This document shows positions 25,619 through 34,311 of a stretch of DNA of 43,692 bases, in pieces (the first letter of the stretch is position 1; the number at the start of each line of letters is the position of its first letter). The stretch is from Flavobacteriia bacterium (GTDB lineage Bacteria; Bacteroidota; Bacteroidia; Flavobacteriales; Weeksellaceae). A program made the position numbers and the translations under genes. The notes beneath the pieces were generated by a model. It searched no databases, had not been told where the DNA came from, and was given only the letters and a program-made list of their open reading frames with translations. Location: assembly GCA_019455045.1 (NCBI GenBank), contig JACFND010000001.1, positions 86,023 through 129,714 of the forward strand, read 5' to 3'.

Positions 25619-26794
25619 TTAATCTTTTGATTTTTGATATTCACGATACGAATTGATGATGGCATCAGCCAGTGCCGCTCCCTGCTGTTTGTAACCTTTT
25701 TCCGAAAAATGAATCCGGTCTTCTGCCCAAAGTCCTTCGCTGATCAACTGTTGTGTATTTTCATAACCGCCCAGAAACAGATACAAATCCCAAACTGCAT
25801 AATTGAGCTGTTTCGATCTTCCGATCAGATCATCGCCAAACTCGGGAACTTTTGGATTTTGTTCTTTTTTGGCTCTGAGCGCAGGCGGCGGTGTGGTTAC
25901 CAGCATCGGCGCATCAATATTTCTTGATTTCAGATTGTCAAGAAATTCATCCATGTGATTTTCAAAATCGGACAGCGAATAATCTGCTTTGTCAAATGCG
26001 GTATTGGTCCCGAGCGAAATGATGATCAGATCAGGTTTCAATTCGGCCAATTGGTCAAAAAACAGCTGGTATTTGTTGTAATCTGTAAATTTTGCACCGT
26101 TGACACCGATCGAATGATAAAGGATTCCCGATTTTCCGTTTTCAAGTATCAGTCCGTTCAGCGCATACTGACTGCTGTTTCCGTTTGGAATCAGACTGAC
26201 CGTTGTGATTTCATCTTTGAATTTTGCAATGGTTTGAAATGAATCATTTTTCAATTCGGCAGGATCTTCATTTTGGTTTTGAGAAATTTTAAATCCGGAT
26301 TGATTGTCGGGTGAAAAAATTCTGATTTGGTTAAATTCATATTTTGGATCTTTAACTTTCAGATTCAGATAAAAGTCGGGCTGATCGGTGAAAAATGCAA
26401 TTCCGCTCAAACCGACCGGATAACCCAAATTTTCAAAAACGATCCGCTGACTTTGCCATTCGATGTTGGAATTGTATTCGATCAGATCGGTTCCGTTTGT
26501 CTTTGCGAGCTGATAGGGAAAAGTAAACCCAAAACCCGAATTTCCGAATTCCTGCTGCAGTCTGCTTCTGATTTCTTCAGGCAGTATGCCCGCCTGCAGA
26601 TGTGAATCACCGATATGGACAATCGTGATCACCCGGTCGTTATGTTCCTGATTGGATTTGATTTTATCAAAAAATGACCATAAAACCGTATCGTTTTTAA
26701 TTTCCTTATCGCTCTGCGCACAGCCGGTCAGCGGGATCAGCAGCAGCACGATTGACAGTATTCTCAGTTCAATTGTTTTTTTTGAAATCTTCAT
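25619..26794 (-). CDS. SGNH/GDSL hydrolase-type lipoprotein (O-acyltransferase partner)
   Basis: A 391-residue lipoprotein (signal ending LIPLTGC, lipid-modified Cys25) with an SGNH fold. Block I is VHIGDSHLQAG with Ser64, block II IGVNGA, block III LGTN, and block V DRIHFSEKG with Asp359 and His362, so the catalytic triad and oxyanion residues are present. The ATG lies inside the 3' end of the upstream SGNH gene (26-base overlap), and the stop is three bases before the MBOAT gene. The likely role is acyl transfer to, or removal from, a surface polysaccharide, with the MBOAT supplying acetyl groups; this is inferred from context. Confidence 0.88.
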   Translation of the reverse strand: MKISKKTIELRILSIVLLLIPLTGCAQSDKEIKNDTVLWSFFDKIKSNQEHNDRVITIVHIGDSHLQAGILPEEIRSRLQQEFGNSGFGFTFPYQLAKTNGTDLIEYNSNIEWQSQRIVFENLGYPVGLSGIAFFTDQPDFYLNLKVKDPKYEFNQIRIFSPDNQSGFKISQNQNEDPAELKNDSFQTIAKFKDEITTVSLIPNGNSSQYALNGLILENGKSGILYHSIGVNGAKFTDYNKYQLFFDQLAELKPDLIIISLGTNTAFDKADYSLSDFENHMDEFLDNLKSRNIDAPMLVTTPPPALRAKKEQNPKVPEFGDDLIGRSKQLNYAVWDLYLFLGGYENTQQLISEGLWAEDRIHFSEKGYKQQGAALADAIINSYREYQKSKD

Positions 26795-28091
26795 ATCCTT
26801 TTATGATTTGATTGTAAATCAGCCCTGCGATTTTTTCTGCACCGCGGCTGTTGAAATGAGTGTAATCCTTATTTGCCATCGACGGTTCGCTGTCCACCCA
26901 GTTCACCATACTGTTTTCGCCGCCCATCAGATCATACAGGTCCAAAAATCCGGATTGGGTAAGCATTGCATAATTTCTTTGGGCTTCCAGCAGATGGGCA
27001 ACACTCGGATCGGTCTGCATTTTCCCATCCACCTTTGAAGCTTTGTCCGCAGTTGAAATGATCAGTATGTCGGTGTTGGGAAAACATTCTTTCAGATGAT
27101 TGACCACTTTGGTCATTGAATTTCCGTACCAGCTGTAATCTTTTTTGCCGTAGCTGAGCACATTTGCACCAAAATGAAGAACAATCAGATCGTAATCAAG
27201 CGATTTGTCAAAATCATTCATCAGTTGGGTATCAAAAAGCGAAAACGGAAGACCCGAGTTGCCGCGGCTCGAAAAATTATCGAGATTCAGGCCGTTTGGT
27301 TCATCCAAACTGACACCGTAAAACGGAATTTCTGCCGCATGTCTGAACTGGAGATCGGCAATATTTCCTTTTGGACTCAGTCTGATCGAATTCAGAAGAC
27401 TGTCTGCAATCAGCGGCTGCAGGTTGACCGTTCCCGAACGGTTTTTTGATTTTCCGTAATACAAAGTGATCTGATCCAAACTGCTGTTGTGTTTTTTATA
27501 GGCAGTCGGTCTGATTTTGAGCCATGCCGAACCGATGCTGTCGGTGATAAAGAATACATGTCCGCTCAGACCGAAACTGGGTTTTGGTTTGAAGTTGGTG
27601 ACAAATGAAATATCTTTCCAGTCGGATGAAAACTGATGGACAATGCTTGCTCTCGATTTTGCAGATTCTGAAGTGATCGGCACAAAACCGACTCCGCCGC
27701 CGCCGAATCTGTCCTGAAAATGTTCTCTCAGATCCTGGGTAATCAGATCGCCGTCTATCATTGAATCACCGTAATATGCAATTCTGACTTTTCGGCCCGA
27801 ATCATTTTCAAGTGAACGCAATGCTTCATAAAAACGGATCAGATATTCATTGCCGTCATATTCTTTTGGAATTTGATTTGATAATTCTGTTGAATCGTTT
27901 TTTCCGGTTTTGGGATTATTCTCTGCTTCATTGGCTGCCTGAATCATCAGACTGTCAATGATTATATTTTTTGAATCGGTTTTGGTTTCTTCAAAAAGTC
28001 TTTCGGGTAAAAAAGGTTTGGCTGTGTAAAAAATGACCGCTGCAAAAGCCAGAGTCAGGAATGATTGAAAAAAGTAATTGTTTGTTTTCAA
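26769..28091 (-). CDS. SGNH hydrolase-like protein, membrane-anchored
   Basis: The first gene of the O-acylation unit; 440 residues with one N-terminal membrane segment (about 7-24) and a Lys/Asp/Asn-rich linker (35-80). SGNH blocks: YYGDSMIDGDL with Ser110, FYGVSLDEPNG-like and FSSRGNSG regions, LHFGANVLSYG with the block III Asn, and DYTHFNSRG with Asp409 and His412. A large beta-rich insert (about 140-260) separates blocks I and II, like AlgX/AlgJ-type acetyltransferases with carbohydrate-binding parts. Two distinct SGNH proteins in the unit suggest a transferase/esterase division or two acceptors. It overlaps the next gene by 26 bases. Confidence 0.85.
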   Translation of the reverse strand: MKTNNYFFQSFLTLAFAAVIFYTAKPFLPERLFEETKTDSKNIIIDSLMIQAANEAENNPKTGKNDSTELSNQIPKEYDGNEYLIRFYEALRSLENDSGRKVRIAYYGDSMIDGDLITQDLREHFQDRFGGGGVGFVPITSESAKSRASIVHQFSSDWKDISFVTNFKPKPSFGLSGHVFFITDSIGSAWLKIRPTAYKKHNSSLDQITLYYGKSKNRSGTVNLQPLIADSLLNSIRLSPKGNIADLQFRHAAEIPFYGVSLDEPNGLNLDNFSSRGNSGLPFSLFDTQLMNDFDKSLDYDLIVLHFGANVLSYGKKDYSWYGNSMTKVVNHLKECFPNTDILIISTADKASKVDGKMQTDPSVAHLLEAQRNYAMLTQSGFLDLYDLMGGENSMVNWVDSEPSMANKDYTHFNSRGAEKIAGLIYNQIIKGYEDFKKNN

Positions 28092-28145
28092 CCTGTTGGA
28101 TTAATTTTTTGAATAGCAAATGTAGAATAAGTTGAGAATTAATCA

Positions 28146-28176
28146 ATAAAAAAATCCGCCCATTTGGACGGATTTG
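28146..28176 (-). terminator. Terminator after etfA
   Basis: On the minus strand AAATCCG, a 10-base loop, CGGATTT and then a T-run; 24 bases past the etfA stop. Confidence 0.8.
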
Positions 28177-28199
28177 TATTTGGATAAAAATTCCGGAGT

Positions 28200-29159
28200 T
28201 TAAGCTCCTTTGAATTTTTTCACTTCTTCATTCAGTTTTGGAAGAATTTCAAATGCATCTCCCACAATTCCGTAATCTGCTGATTTGAAGAAAGGTGCTT
28301 CCGGATCGCTGTTGATCACCACTATGGTTTTGGATGAGTTCACACCCGCCAGATGCTGGATGGCACCCGAGATTCCGATTGCGATGTACAGTTTTGGCGA
28401 AATCGCTTTACCGGTCTGTCCCACGTGTTCAGAGTGAGGTCTCCAGCCCATATCGGCAACCGGTTTTGAACATGCGGTTGCTGCGCCGAGCAGTTTTGCC
28501 AGCTCTTCGATCATTCCCCAGTTTTCGGGTCCTTTCATACCGCGACCGCCCGAAACAACGATTTCAGCATCTTTCAGATCGATTGCTCCGGTTGATACCT
28601 GTTCGGTTTTTGTGATTTTTTCTTTTGAATCAGCATCGCTCACACTCACACTTGCAGCTTCTTCGGCTCCCGAAACCGGATTTTCTTTGGTTCCGAATGC
28701 ATTCTGAAGCACGGTCAGTACTTTTCCGCCATCGGTAACCTGAATGGTTTCAATTCCTTTGCCCGAAAAAGATTTTCTTTCGGCTGTAAAAGGTGAAACG
28801 CTGCTTGGTGCAGCAGTCAGATTGGTCACAAGTGAAAAACCTGTTTTCAGCGCCAGGATCGGAGCAAAGCTTGATGCGTCGCTGGTAGCGGGAAGAACGA
28901 TGGTGTCACCGTCTTTCAGTTCTGAGATCGCTTTTGCATAAGCATTTGGTGAAAAGTCTTTCAATGCGTCGCTGTTGATTTTCAAAACTTTTGAAGCACC
29001 GTATTTGTACAGCGCATCTGAAGAATCTGTCGCGTTGATTGCAACTGCGGTTACACTGTCGCCTGACAGATCAGCGATCGATTTTGCATAAGAAACTGCT
29101 TCGAATGCTGCTTTTTTATATTGTCCCTCATGGGATTCTGCATATACTAAAATTGCCAT
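28200..29159 (-). CDS. etfA: Electron transfer flavoprotein subunit alpha
   Basis: Alpha subunit of the heterodimeric flavoprotein that carries electrons from acyl-CoA dehydrogenases to the respiratory chain. The 319 residues have the ETF N-terminal domain and the FAD-binding C-terminal domain. The latter is recognised by [44 protein letters not shown] and the family signature [11 protein letters not shown] with [19 protein letters not shown] (255-301). It follows etfB by 21 bases in one operon and is followed by a terminator. Confidence 0.96.
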   Translation of the reverse strand: MAILVYAESHEGQYKKAAFEAVSYAKSIADLSGDSVTAVAINATDSSDALYKYGASKVLKINSDALKDFSPNAYAKAISELKDGDTIVLPATSDASSFAPILALKTGFSLVTNLTAAPSSVSPFTAERKSFSGKGIETIQVTDGGKVLTVLQNAFGTKENPVSGAEEAASVSVSDADSKEKITKTEQVSTGAIDLKDAEIVVSGGRGMKGPENWGMIEELAKLLGAATACSKPVADMGWRPHSEHVGQTGKAISPKLYIAIGISGAIQHLAGVNSSKTIVVINSDPEAPFFKSADYGIVGDAFEILPKLNEEVKKFKGA

Positions 29160-29180
29160 TTTTCTTCTTTTTTGAGTTGA

Positions 29181-29927
29181 TTAAATAACTTTTGCTTCTT
29201 CGTGTAACAGTCTGACCAATTCAGCCACATTGTCCTTGTCGATCATTTTCACATTTCCTCTCTCAGCCGGTTTCTGATAGCCGACCACATTCAGTTTTGA
29301 AGCTGTCTGTTCGGGTTCAACCACATTCAGCGGTTTTGTTCTTGCCGACATAATTCCTCTCATATTCGGGATTTTCAGTTCAGAATCTTCAACCAGACCG
29401 TTTTCTCCAGCGATGACAACCGGGAAATTTGCAGTGATGGTTTGTTTTCCGCTGTCGCTTTCACGAACCGCTTCTACAGCATTTCCTTCAACTTTCAGAT
29501 TTATACAGCCATTGATAAACGGATAGTCAAGCATTCCGGCAACAAATCCCGGAACTTCTCCGCCGTTGAAATCGATTGATTCACGTCCGGCCAAAATGAT
29601 GTCATAACCGCCGTCTTTTGCTGCTTTTGCAATTTGAGTGGCAACAAAGAATCCGTCGCCTGAATCTGAATTGACACGGATTGCATCATTTGCACCGATA
29701 GCCAGTGCTTTTCTGATGACCGGTTCAACCGATGCATCACTGACCGTGATTACGGTTACGGTTGCTCCCTGGGTTTCCTGAAGCTGAACCGCACGGGTCA
29801 GACAGTATTCATCATGCGGATTGATCACAAACTGAACTCCGTTTTTGTCCAGAGATTTCCCATCTGCCGTAAAATTTATTTTTGCAGTGGTGTCGGGTAC
29901 ACTGCTTATACAAACTAAGATTTTCAT
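29181..29927 (-). CDS. etfB: Electron transfer flavoprotein subunit beta
   Basis: Beta subunit, which holds AMP and docks to dehydrogenases. The 248 residues start with the standard MKILVCISSVPDTTAKI, with INPHDEYCLTRAVQLQE and IILAGRESIDFNGGEVPGFVAGMLDYPFINGC following, and the docking-loop segment PNMRGIMSARTKPLNVVEP near 185-205. It is the first gene of the etfBA operon. The upstream region has an 18-bp perfect palindrome and a TAAATTTA box, the likely control region. Confidence 0.95.
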   Translation of the reverse strand: MKILVCISSVPDTTAKINFTADGKSLDKNGVQFVINPHDEYCLTRAVQLQETQGATVTVITVSDASVEPVIRKALAIGANDAIRVNSDSGDGFFVATQIAKAAKDGGYDIILAGRESIDFNGGEVPGFVAGMLDYPFINGCINLKVEGNAVEAVRESDSGKQTITANFPVVIAGENGLVEDSELKIPNMRGIMSARTKPLNVVEPEQTASKLNVVGYQKPAERGNVKMIDKDNVAELVRLLHEEAKVI

Positions 29928-29976
29928 ACTCTTTGAATTAAGATTTTATAAGGATGTAAATTTAATAAAAATAATT

Positions 29977-29994
29977 TATTATGCATGCATAATA
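29977..29994. promoter_or_regulatory. 18-bp perfect palindrome before etfBA, possible operator
   Basis: TATTATGCATGCATAATA is a perfect dyad, 50 bases before the etfB ATG and just upstream of a TAAATTTA -7-like box on the minus strand. It could be an operator or part of the 3' end of tatC, which stops at 30009. Confidence 0.45.
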
Positions 29995-30008
29995 TATCAA
30001 GACTTTTG

Positions 30009-30848
30009 TCATTTTTTCACCATTTCTTTCTTTTCCTCATTGATTTGTTTTTTAAACACATAGGCAGTGATCCAGATGCTGACTTCATAAAGCAGTATCA
30101 GCGGCATAGCAGCGATCAGCATACTCATGATGTCGGACGGTGTGATGATGGCCGCAATGACCAGAATCACAACCAGCGCATGTTTTCTGTAAGTCCTTAA
30201 AAACTGGGGCGAAAGTATCCCCATTTTTGCCAGGAAATAGGTGAATACCGGAAACAGAAATACGATTCCCATTCCAAGCAGTGTCTGAACAAAAAGCGAA
30301 GTATAACTCGAAAGCGTCCATTCGTTTGAAACGCCGAAAGGATTGTAGGTAAACAGAAACTGAACCGAAAAGGGAAGCATAAAAAAATAGCTGAACAGCA
30401 CGCCCGTCAGAAAGAAAAAGCTGACTGCGAAGACGGTTCCGTTTGCATTTTTTGCTTCTTTAGGATGAAGTCCGGGTTTGATAAATCTCCAGATTTCCCA
30501 TACCACATACGGAATCGCGATAATCAATCCGCAGATGAGGATGGCATAAATCTGTGCAGTAATCTGACCCGACGGATTCAGATTTTTCAGTTCCTGTGTA
30601 TAATTAAATCCCGGTTCGTAAATCTGACCGATTCCGACTTTTTCACCCAGAAAATTTAATGCGCGATAGGTTGGAAATTCATATTTCAGAGGCGCCATGA
30701 TGAATTTGTCATTGATCGTTCGCCAGAAAACTGCGCAGACAATGGCTCCGATCAGAATTGCGACAATCGATCTGATCAAATGGCCTCTCAATTCAAAAAC
30801 ATGACCCAGGAACGACAATTCCTTTTCTTCACCTTTATTAGTGTCCAT
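30009..30848 (-). CDS. tatC: Sec-independent protein translocase TatC
   Basis: The core receptor of the twin-arginine pathway, which exports folded proteins. The 279 residues include the cytoplasmic N-terminal motif FLGHVFELRGHLIRS with Glu19 and Arg21 (E. coli Glu15 and Arg17 equivalents), then PYVVWEIWRFIKPGLHPKE, which is the family's second-helix motif, and ITPSD in the last part. About six membrane segments. Its ATG is immediately next to the kdsD stop codon, so it is expressed with kdsD. No tatA/B is in the window. Confidence 0.96.
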   Translation of the reverse strand: MDTNKGEEKELSFLGHVFELRGHLIRSIVAILIGAIVCAVFWRTINDKFIMAPLKYEFPTYRALNFLGEKVGIGQIYEPGFNYTQELKNLNPSGQITAQIYAILICGLIIAIPYVVWEIWRFIKPGLHPKEAKNANGTVFAVSFFFLTGVLFSYFFMLPFSVQFLFTYNPFGVSNEWTLSSYTSLFVQTLLGMGIVFLFPVFTYFLAKMGILSPQFLRTYRKHALVVILVIAAIITPSDIMSMLIAAMPLILLYEVSIWITAYVFKKQINEEKKEMVKK

Positions 30849-31823
30849 CTAACTTTCTATTCCATGTTTCATCAATGCGTGAAGATCGAGTATTCCGATA
30901 TAATTTTTATCGCTGTCCACAACCACCAGCTGACCGATGTTGTAATCTCTGAGCAGATTGAAAGCATCGACTGCTTTTTCACCTTTATAAATGGTCTTCG
31001 GATTTGCAGACAGCATATCTTTTGCCTGCAAATCTCTGATGTCCTTGTGTTTGTGCATCATCCTTCTTAGGTCACCGTCGGTAATCACACCTTTGATCTG
31101 ATTGCCGTCAACAACCACAGTGATTCCGTGTTTGCCCGAAGAGATTGAATCAATCACTTCAAAAGCAGAAGAATCCGATTGTACGATCGGTCTTTGCGAA
31201 AAATCCATTGCATCCTCAACACTCCAAAGCAGTCTTTTTCCAAGTGCACCGCCCGGATGAAATTTTGCAAAATCTTCACTTCCGAAATGTTTCATTTTCA
31301 TCAGTGCAACCGCAAGTGCATCACCCATTACCAGCTGTGCAGTGGTGCTTGAAGTCGGCGCGAGATTGTTCGGACATGCTTCCCGGCTGATGTTAACATT
31401 GAGTACGACATCCGAATGTTTTGCCAGTGCAGAATCCGAATTTCCGGTCAGTCCGATCAGCGCAGCAGCATTCTTTTTGAGTATGGGTGCAATATCTTTT
31501 ATTTCCTGACTGTTTCCGCTTTTTGACACACAGATCACCACATCTTCGGGTTGAAGCAGACCCAGATCTCCGTGGATGGCTTCTGCTGCATGCAAAAATT
31601 GGCTGGGCGTTCCGGTTGAGTTGAAAGTTGCCACCATTTTGGTTGCGATATGTGCGCTTTTTCCGATTCCGACCACCACCGTTTTTCCTTTGGTATTGTA
31701 TATCAGATTGACCGCCTGAGCAAACTCATCTCCAATTGTTTGAGCAATATGAAGAAGTTCATTAATTTCGTCCTGAAAAACAGTCTGAGCTGTTTTTATT
31801 AATTCTTGATTTTTCAAATCCAA
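30849..31823 (-). CDS. kdsD: Arabinose-5-phosphate isomerase (SIS-CBS)
   Basis: KdsD/KpsF converts ribulose-5-phosphate to arabinose-5-phosphate, the first step to Kdo for lipopolysaccharide. The 324-residue protein has an SIS domain with TVVVGIGKSAHIATKMVATFNSTG (48-71), AAEAIHGDLGL, SKSGNS and the HPGGALGK segment, then two CBS domains (about 205-260 and 265-324). No gap separates it from tatC. A neighbouring palindromic GGTCG-TT-CGACC (31859-31870) lies between it and the divergent recQ. Confidence 0.93.
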   Translation of the reverse strand: MDLKNQELIKTAQTVFQDEINELLHIAQTIGDEFAQAVNLIYNTKGKTVVVGIGKSAHIATKMVATFNSTGTPSQFLHAAEAIHGDLGLLQPEDVVICVSKSGNSQEIKDIAPILKKNAAALIGLTGNSDSALAKHSDVVLNVNISREACPNNLAPTSSTTAQLVMGDALAVALMKMKHFGSEDFAKFHPGGALGKRLLWSVEDAMDFSQRPIVQSDSSAFEVIDSISSGKHGITVVVDGNQIKGVITDGDLRRMMHKHKDIRDLQAKDMLSANPKTIYKGEKAVDAFNLLRDYNIGQLVVVDSDKNYIGILDLHALMKHGIES

Positions 31824-32085
31824 AAGATTTTGCCCGTGTTATTTTATTTTGTACTTTAGGTCGTTCGACCGTGAAATTCAATCATAAAATTGAATTTTCA
31901 AAAGTACATAAAATTATTTCATTGAATATTATTCAAAAGAGCAATGAAAAATTTTACAAACTTATTCGGAGGTAATCAGAATTTTGTAAATTTAAAAAGT
32001 TTAAAATCTGATTTCTGATCGGAAGAGTGACTTTGAAAATTCGAATTAAAGAAATAAAAATTATAAAACAGTCTTTTTATCAAAT

Positions 32086-34278
32086 ATGAATAGTCGAGGA
32101 GATTTATCTATTTATTTGAAAAAGTACTTTGGCTTTGAAAAGTTTAAAGGGAAACAGGAAGAGATCATCAACAGTCTGCTGGAAGGGAAGGATGTGTTTG
32201 TGCTGATGCCGACAGGCGGCGGAAAGTCGCTTTGCTATCAGTTGCCTGCACTGATTTCTGAAGGAGTGGCCATCATCGTTTCACCGCTGATCGCACTGAT
32301 GAAAAATCAGGTGGATGCAGTTCGGGGTATTTCGTCGGATGAAGATGTGGCGCATGTGCTGAACTCGTCATTGAACAAGACGCAGACCAAAAAGGTGATG
32401 GACGACATCAGAAGCGGAGTGACCAAAATGCTGTACGTCGCGCCCGAATCGTTGACCAAGGACGAATACATCGATTTTTTCAAAACTGTCAAAATTTCAT
32501 TTTTTGCAATTGATGAAGCACACTGTATCTCTGAATGGGGACACGATTTCAGACCCGAATACAGAAATCTGAAACACATCATCAACAAGATCGGTGATGC
32601 ACCGGTTATTGCGCTGACCGCAACTGCAACTCCAAAAGTTCAGGACGATATCCAAAAAACTTTGGGAATGCTTGATGCAATGGTTTACAAGGCATCTTTT
32701 AATCGTCCCAATCTTTTTTACGAGGTTAGACCAAAGATCAATCAGGACAAGGAAATTGTAAAATTTATCCACCAGCGTGCCGGCAAATCGGGTGTTGTCT
32801 ATTGTCTCAGCCGAAAGAAAGTTGAAGAATTTGCACAATTGCTGCAGGTGAACGGCATCAAAGCGATTCCCTATCATGCCGGACTGGATACCAAAACCAG
32901 AACCCGCCACCAGGATATGTTCCTGATGGAGGAAGCAGATGTGGTGGTAGCAACCATCGCATTCGGAATGGGGATCGACAAACCCGATGTTCGTTTTGTG
33001 ATTCATTACGATATGCCGAAAAGTCTTGAGAGCTATTATCAGGAAACCGGCCGTGCGGGAAGAGATGACGGTGAAGGTTATTGTCTGGCGCTTTATGATT
33101 ACAAGGACATTGAAAAACTCGAGAAATTTCTTTCCAACAAACCGGTTGCCGAAAGAGAGGTCGGATTGCAGCTTTTGAACGAAGTGGTGGCTTATGCCGA
33201 AACTTCCATGTCGAGGAGAAAATTCCTGCTTCATTATTTTGGTGAAGAATTTGACGAAATCAACGGTTTGGGTGCCAATATGGACGACAATATGCGCAAT
33301 CCGAAGAAGATGGTTGATGCGATGGAAGATGCACAACTGGTGCTCGAAATCGTAAGAGATACCAAAGAAGTACTGCGGATCAATGATCTTGTCAATGTGA
33401 TTGTCGGTAAAGAAAATTCGATTGTCAAATCATATAATTTGAAGATTGAAGATTTCTTCGGAGCCGGAAAGGACAAAGAAGATTATTACTGGAAGAGTGT
33501 TGTCCGTCAGCTGATTGTGAGAGATTTTCTGTTCAAGGAAATTGAAACCTACGGCATACTGAAACTGACCGAAAAAGGGAAAGGATTTATCAAATCGCCC
33601 GAAGAATTTTTGATTGCCGAAGATGTTGATTACAAGAAATTGATGGATCGTGCAGGATCAGATTCGGGAGTTCAGGCACCTGCAGTTTTTGATGAAGAAC
33701 TGCTGAAACATCTGAGAGATTTGAGAAAGAAAATTGCAAAACAACACGGTATTCCGCCATTTGCAGTTTTTCAGGATCCGAGTCTTGACGATATGACTAT
33801 GCTGTATCCGACATCGATCAAAGAATTGACCAATGTGTTTGGCGTGGGAGAAGGAAAGGCGATGAAATTCGGAAAACCGTTTGTTGAATTCATTGCCAGA
33901 TATGTGGAAGAAAATAACATTGAAAGAACCGATGAAATGGTGATCAGAAGTGTTGCCGACAAATCAAACCACAAGGTATATATCATCAAAAGCGTTGACA
34001 GAAAGATTGATTTCGAAGACATGGCAGAAGCAAAAAGTTTATCGATGGATGAATTGATCTCTGAAATGGAAAGCATTGTTTATCAGGGCACAAAACTCGA
34101 TATTTCATATTATCTGAACAATGTTTTGGACGAAGACCAGCAGGAAGAAATTCATGATTTTCTGCTCGAGGCGGACAATGATTCGATGTCAAATCTGCTT
34201 GAAGAATTTGGAAATGTATATGACGAAGAGGAACTGAGGCTGATGAGGATCAAATTCATCAACGATGTGGCAAATTAA
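32086..34278 (+). CDS. recQ: ATP-dependent DNA helicase RecQ
   Basis: A 3'-5' helicase for replication-fork repair and recombination. The 730-residue protein has the full helicase core: PTGGGKS (42-48), DEAH (143-146), and the RecQ-typical WGHDFRPEYR (151-160), with TATATP (178-183) and QETGRAGRD (319-327). The RQC and HRDC domains follow (HRDC around 555-635). Unusually, the four zinc-ligand cysteines are missing: aligned to E. coli Cys380, 397, 400 and 403 are Ser376, Ala397, Asp400 and Met403 (stretch TSMSRRKFLLHYFGEE...GANMDDNMRNPKK). I recall the same loss in other flavobacterial RecQ, so this is likely a lineage trait and not decay. Divergent from kdsD. Confidence 0.95.
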   Translation: MNSRGDLSIYLKKYFGFEKFKGKQEEIINSLLEGKDVFVLMPTGGGKSLCYQLPALISEGVAIIVSPLIALMKNQVDAVRGISSDEDVAHVLNSSLNKTQTKKVMDDIRSGVTKMLYVAPESLTKDEYIDFFKTVKISFFAIDEAHCISEWGHDFRPEYRNLKHIINKIGDAPVIALTATATPKVQDDIQKTLGMLDAMVYKASFNRPNLFYEVRPKINQDKEIVKFIHQRAGKSGVVYCLSRKKVEEFAQLLQVNGIKAIPYHAGLDTKTRTRHQDMFLMEEADVVVATIAFGMGIDKPDVRFVIHYDMPKSLESYYQETGRAGRDDGEGYCLALYDYKDIEKLEKFLSNKPVAEREVGLQLLNEVVAYAETSMSRRKFLLHYFGEEFDEINGLGANMDDNMRNPKKMVDAMEDAQLVLEIVRDTKEVLRINDLVNVIVGKENSIVKSYNLKIEDFFGAGKDKEDYYWKSVVRQLIVRDFLFKEIETYGILKLTEKGKGFIKSPEEFLIAEDVDYKKLMDRAGSDSGVQAPAVFDEELLKHLRDLRKKIAKQHGIPPFAVFQDPSLDDMTMLYPTSIKELTNVFGVGEGKAMKFGKPFVEFIARYVEENNIERTDEMVIRSVADKSNHKVYIIKSVDRKIDFEDMAEAKSLSMDELISEMESIVYQGTKLDISYYLNNVLDEDQQEEIHDFLLEADNDSMSNLLEEFGNVYDEEELRLMRIKFINDVAN

Positions 34279-34311
34279 AAAAGACTTCACAAAAATTAGA
34301 ATATTACACTT

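Noticed and set aside
31859..31870. GGTCG-TT-CGACC between kdsD and recQ as an operator
   Set aside because: Only a 5-bp stem with no second copy or clear relation to a promoter; too weak to call.
32497..33336. 279-residue open frame antisense to recQ
   Set aside because: It runs opposite a complete, well-matched recQ and its translation is low-complexity in Cys, His and Phe with no recognisable domain; a shadow frame.
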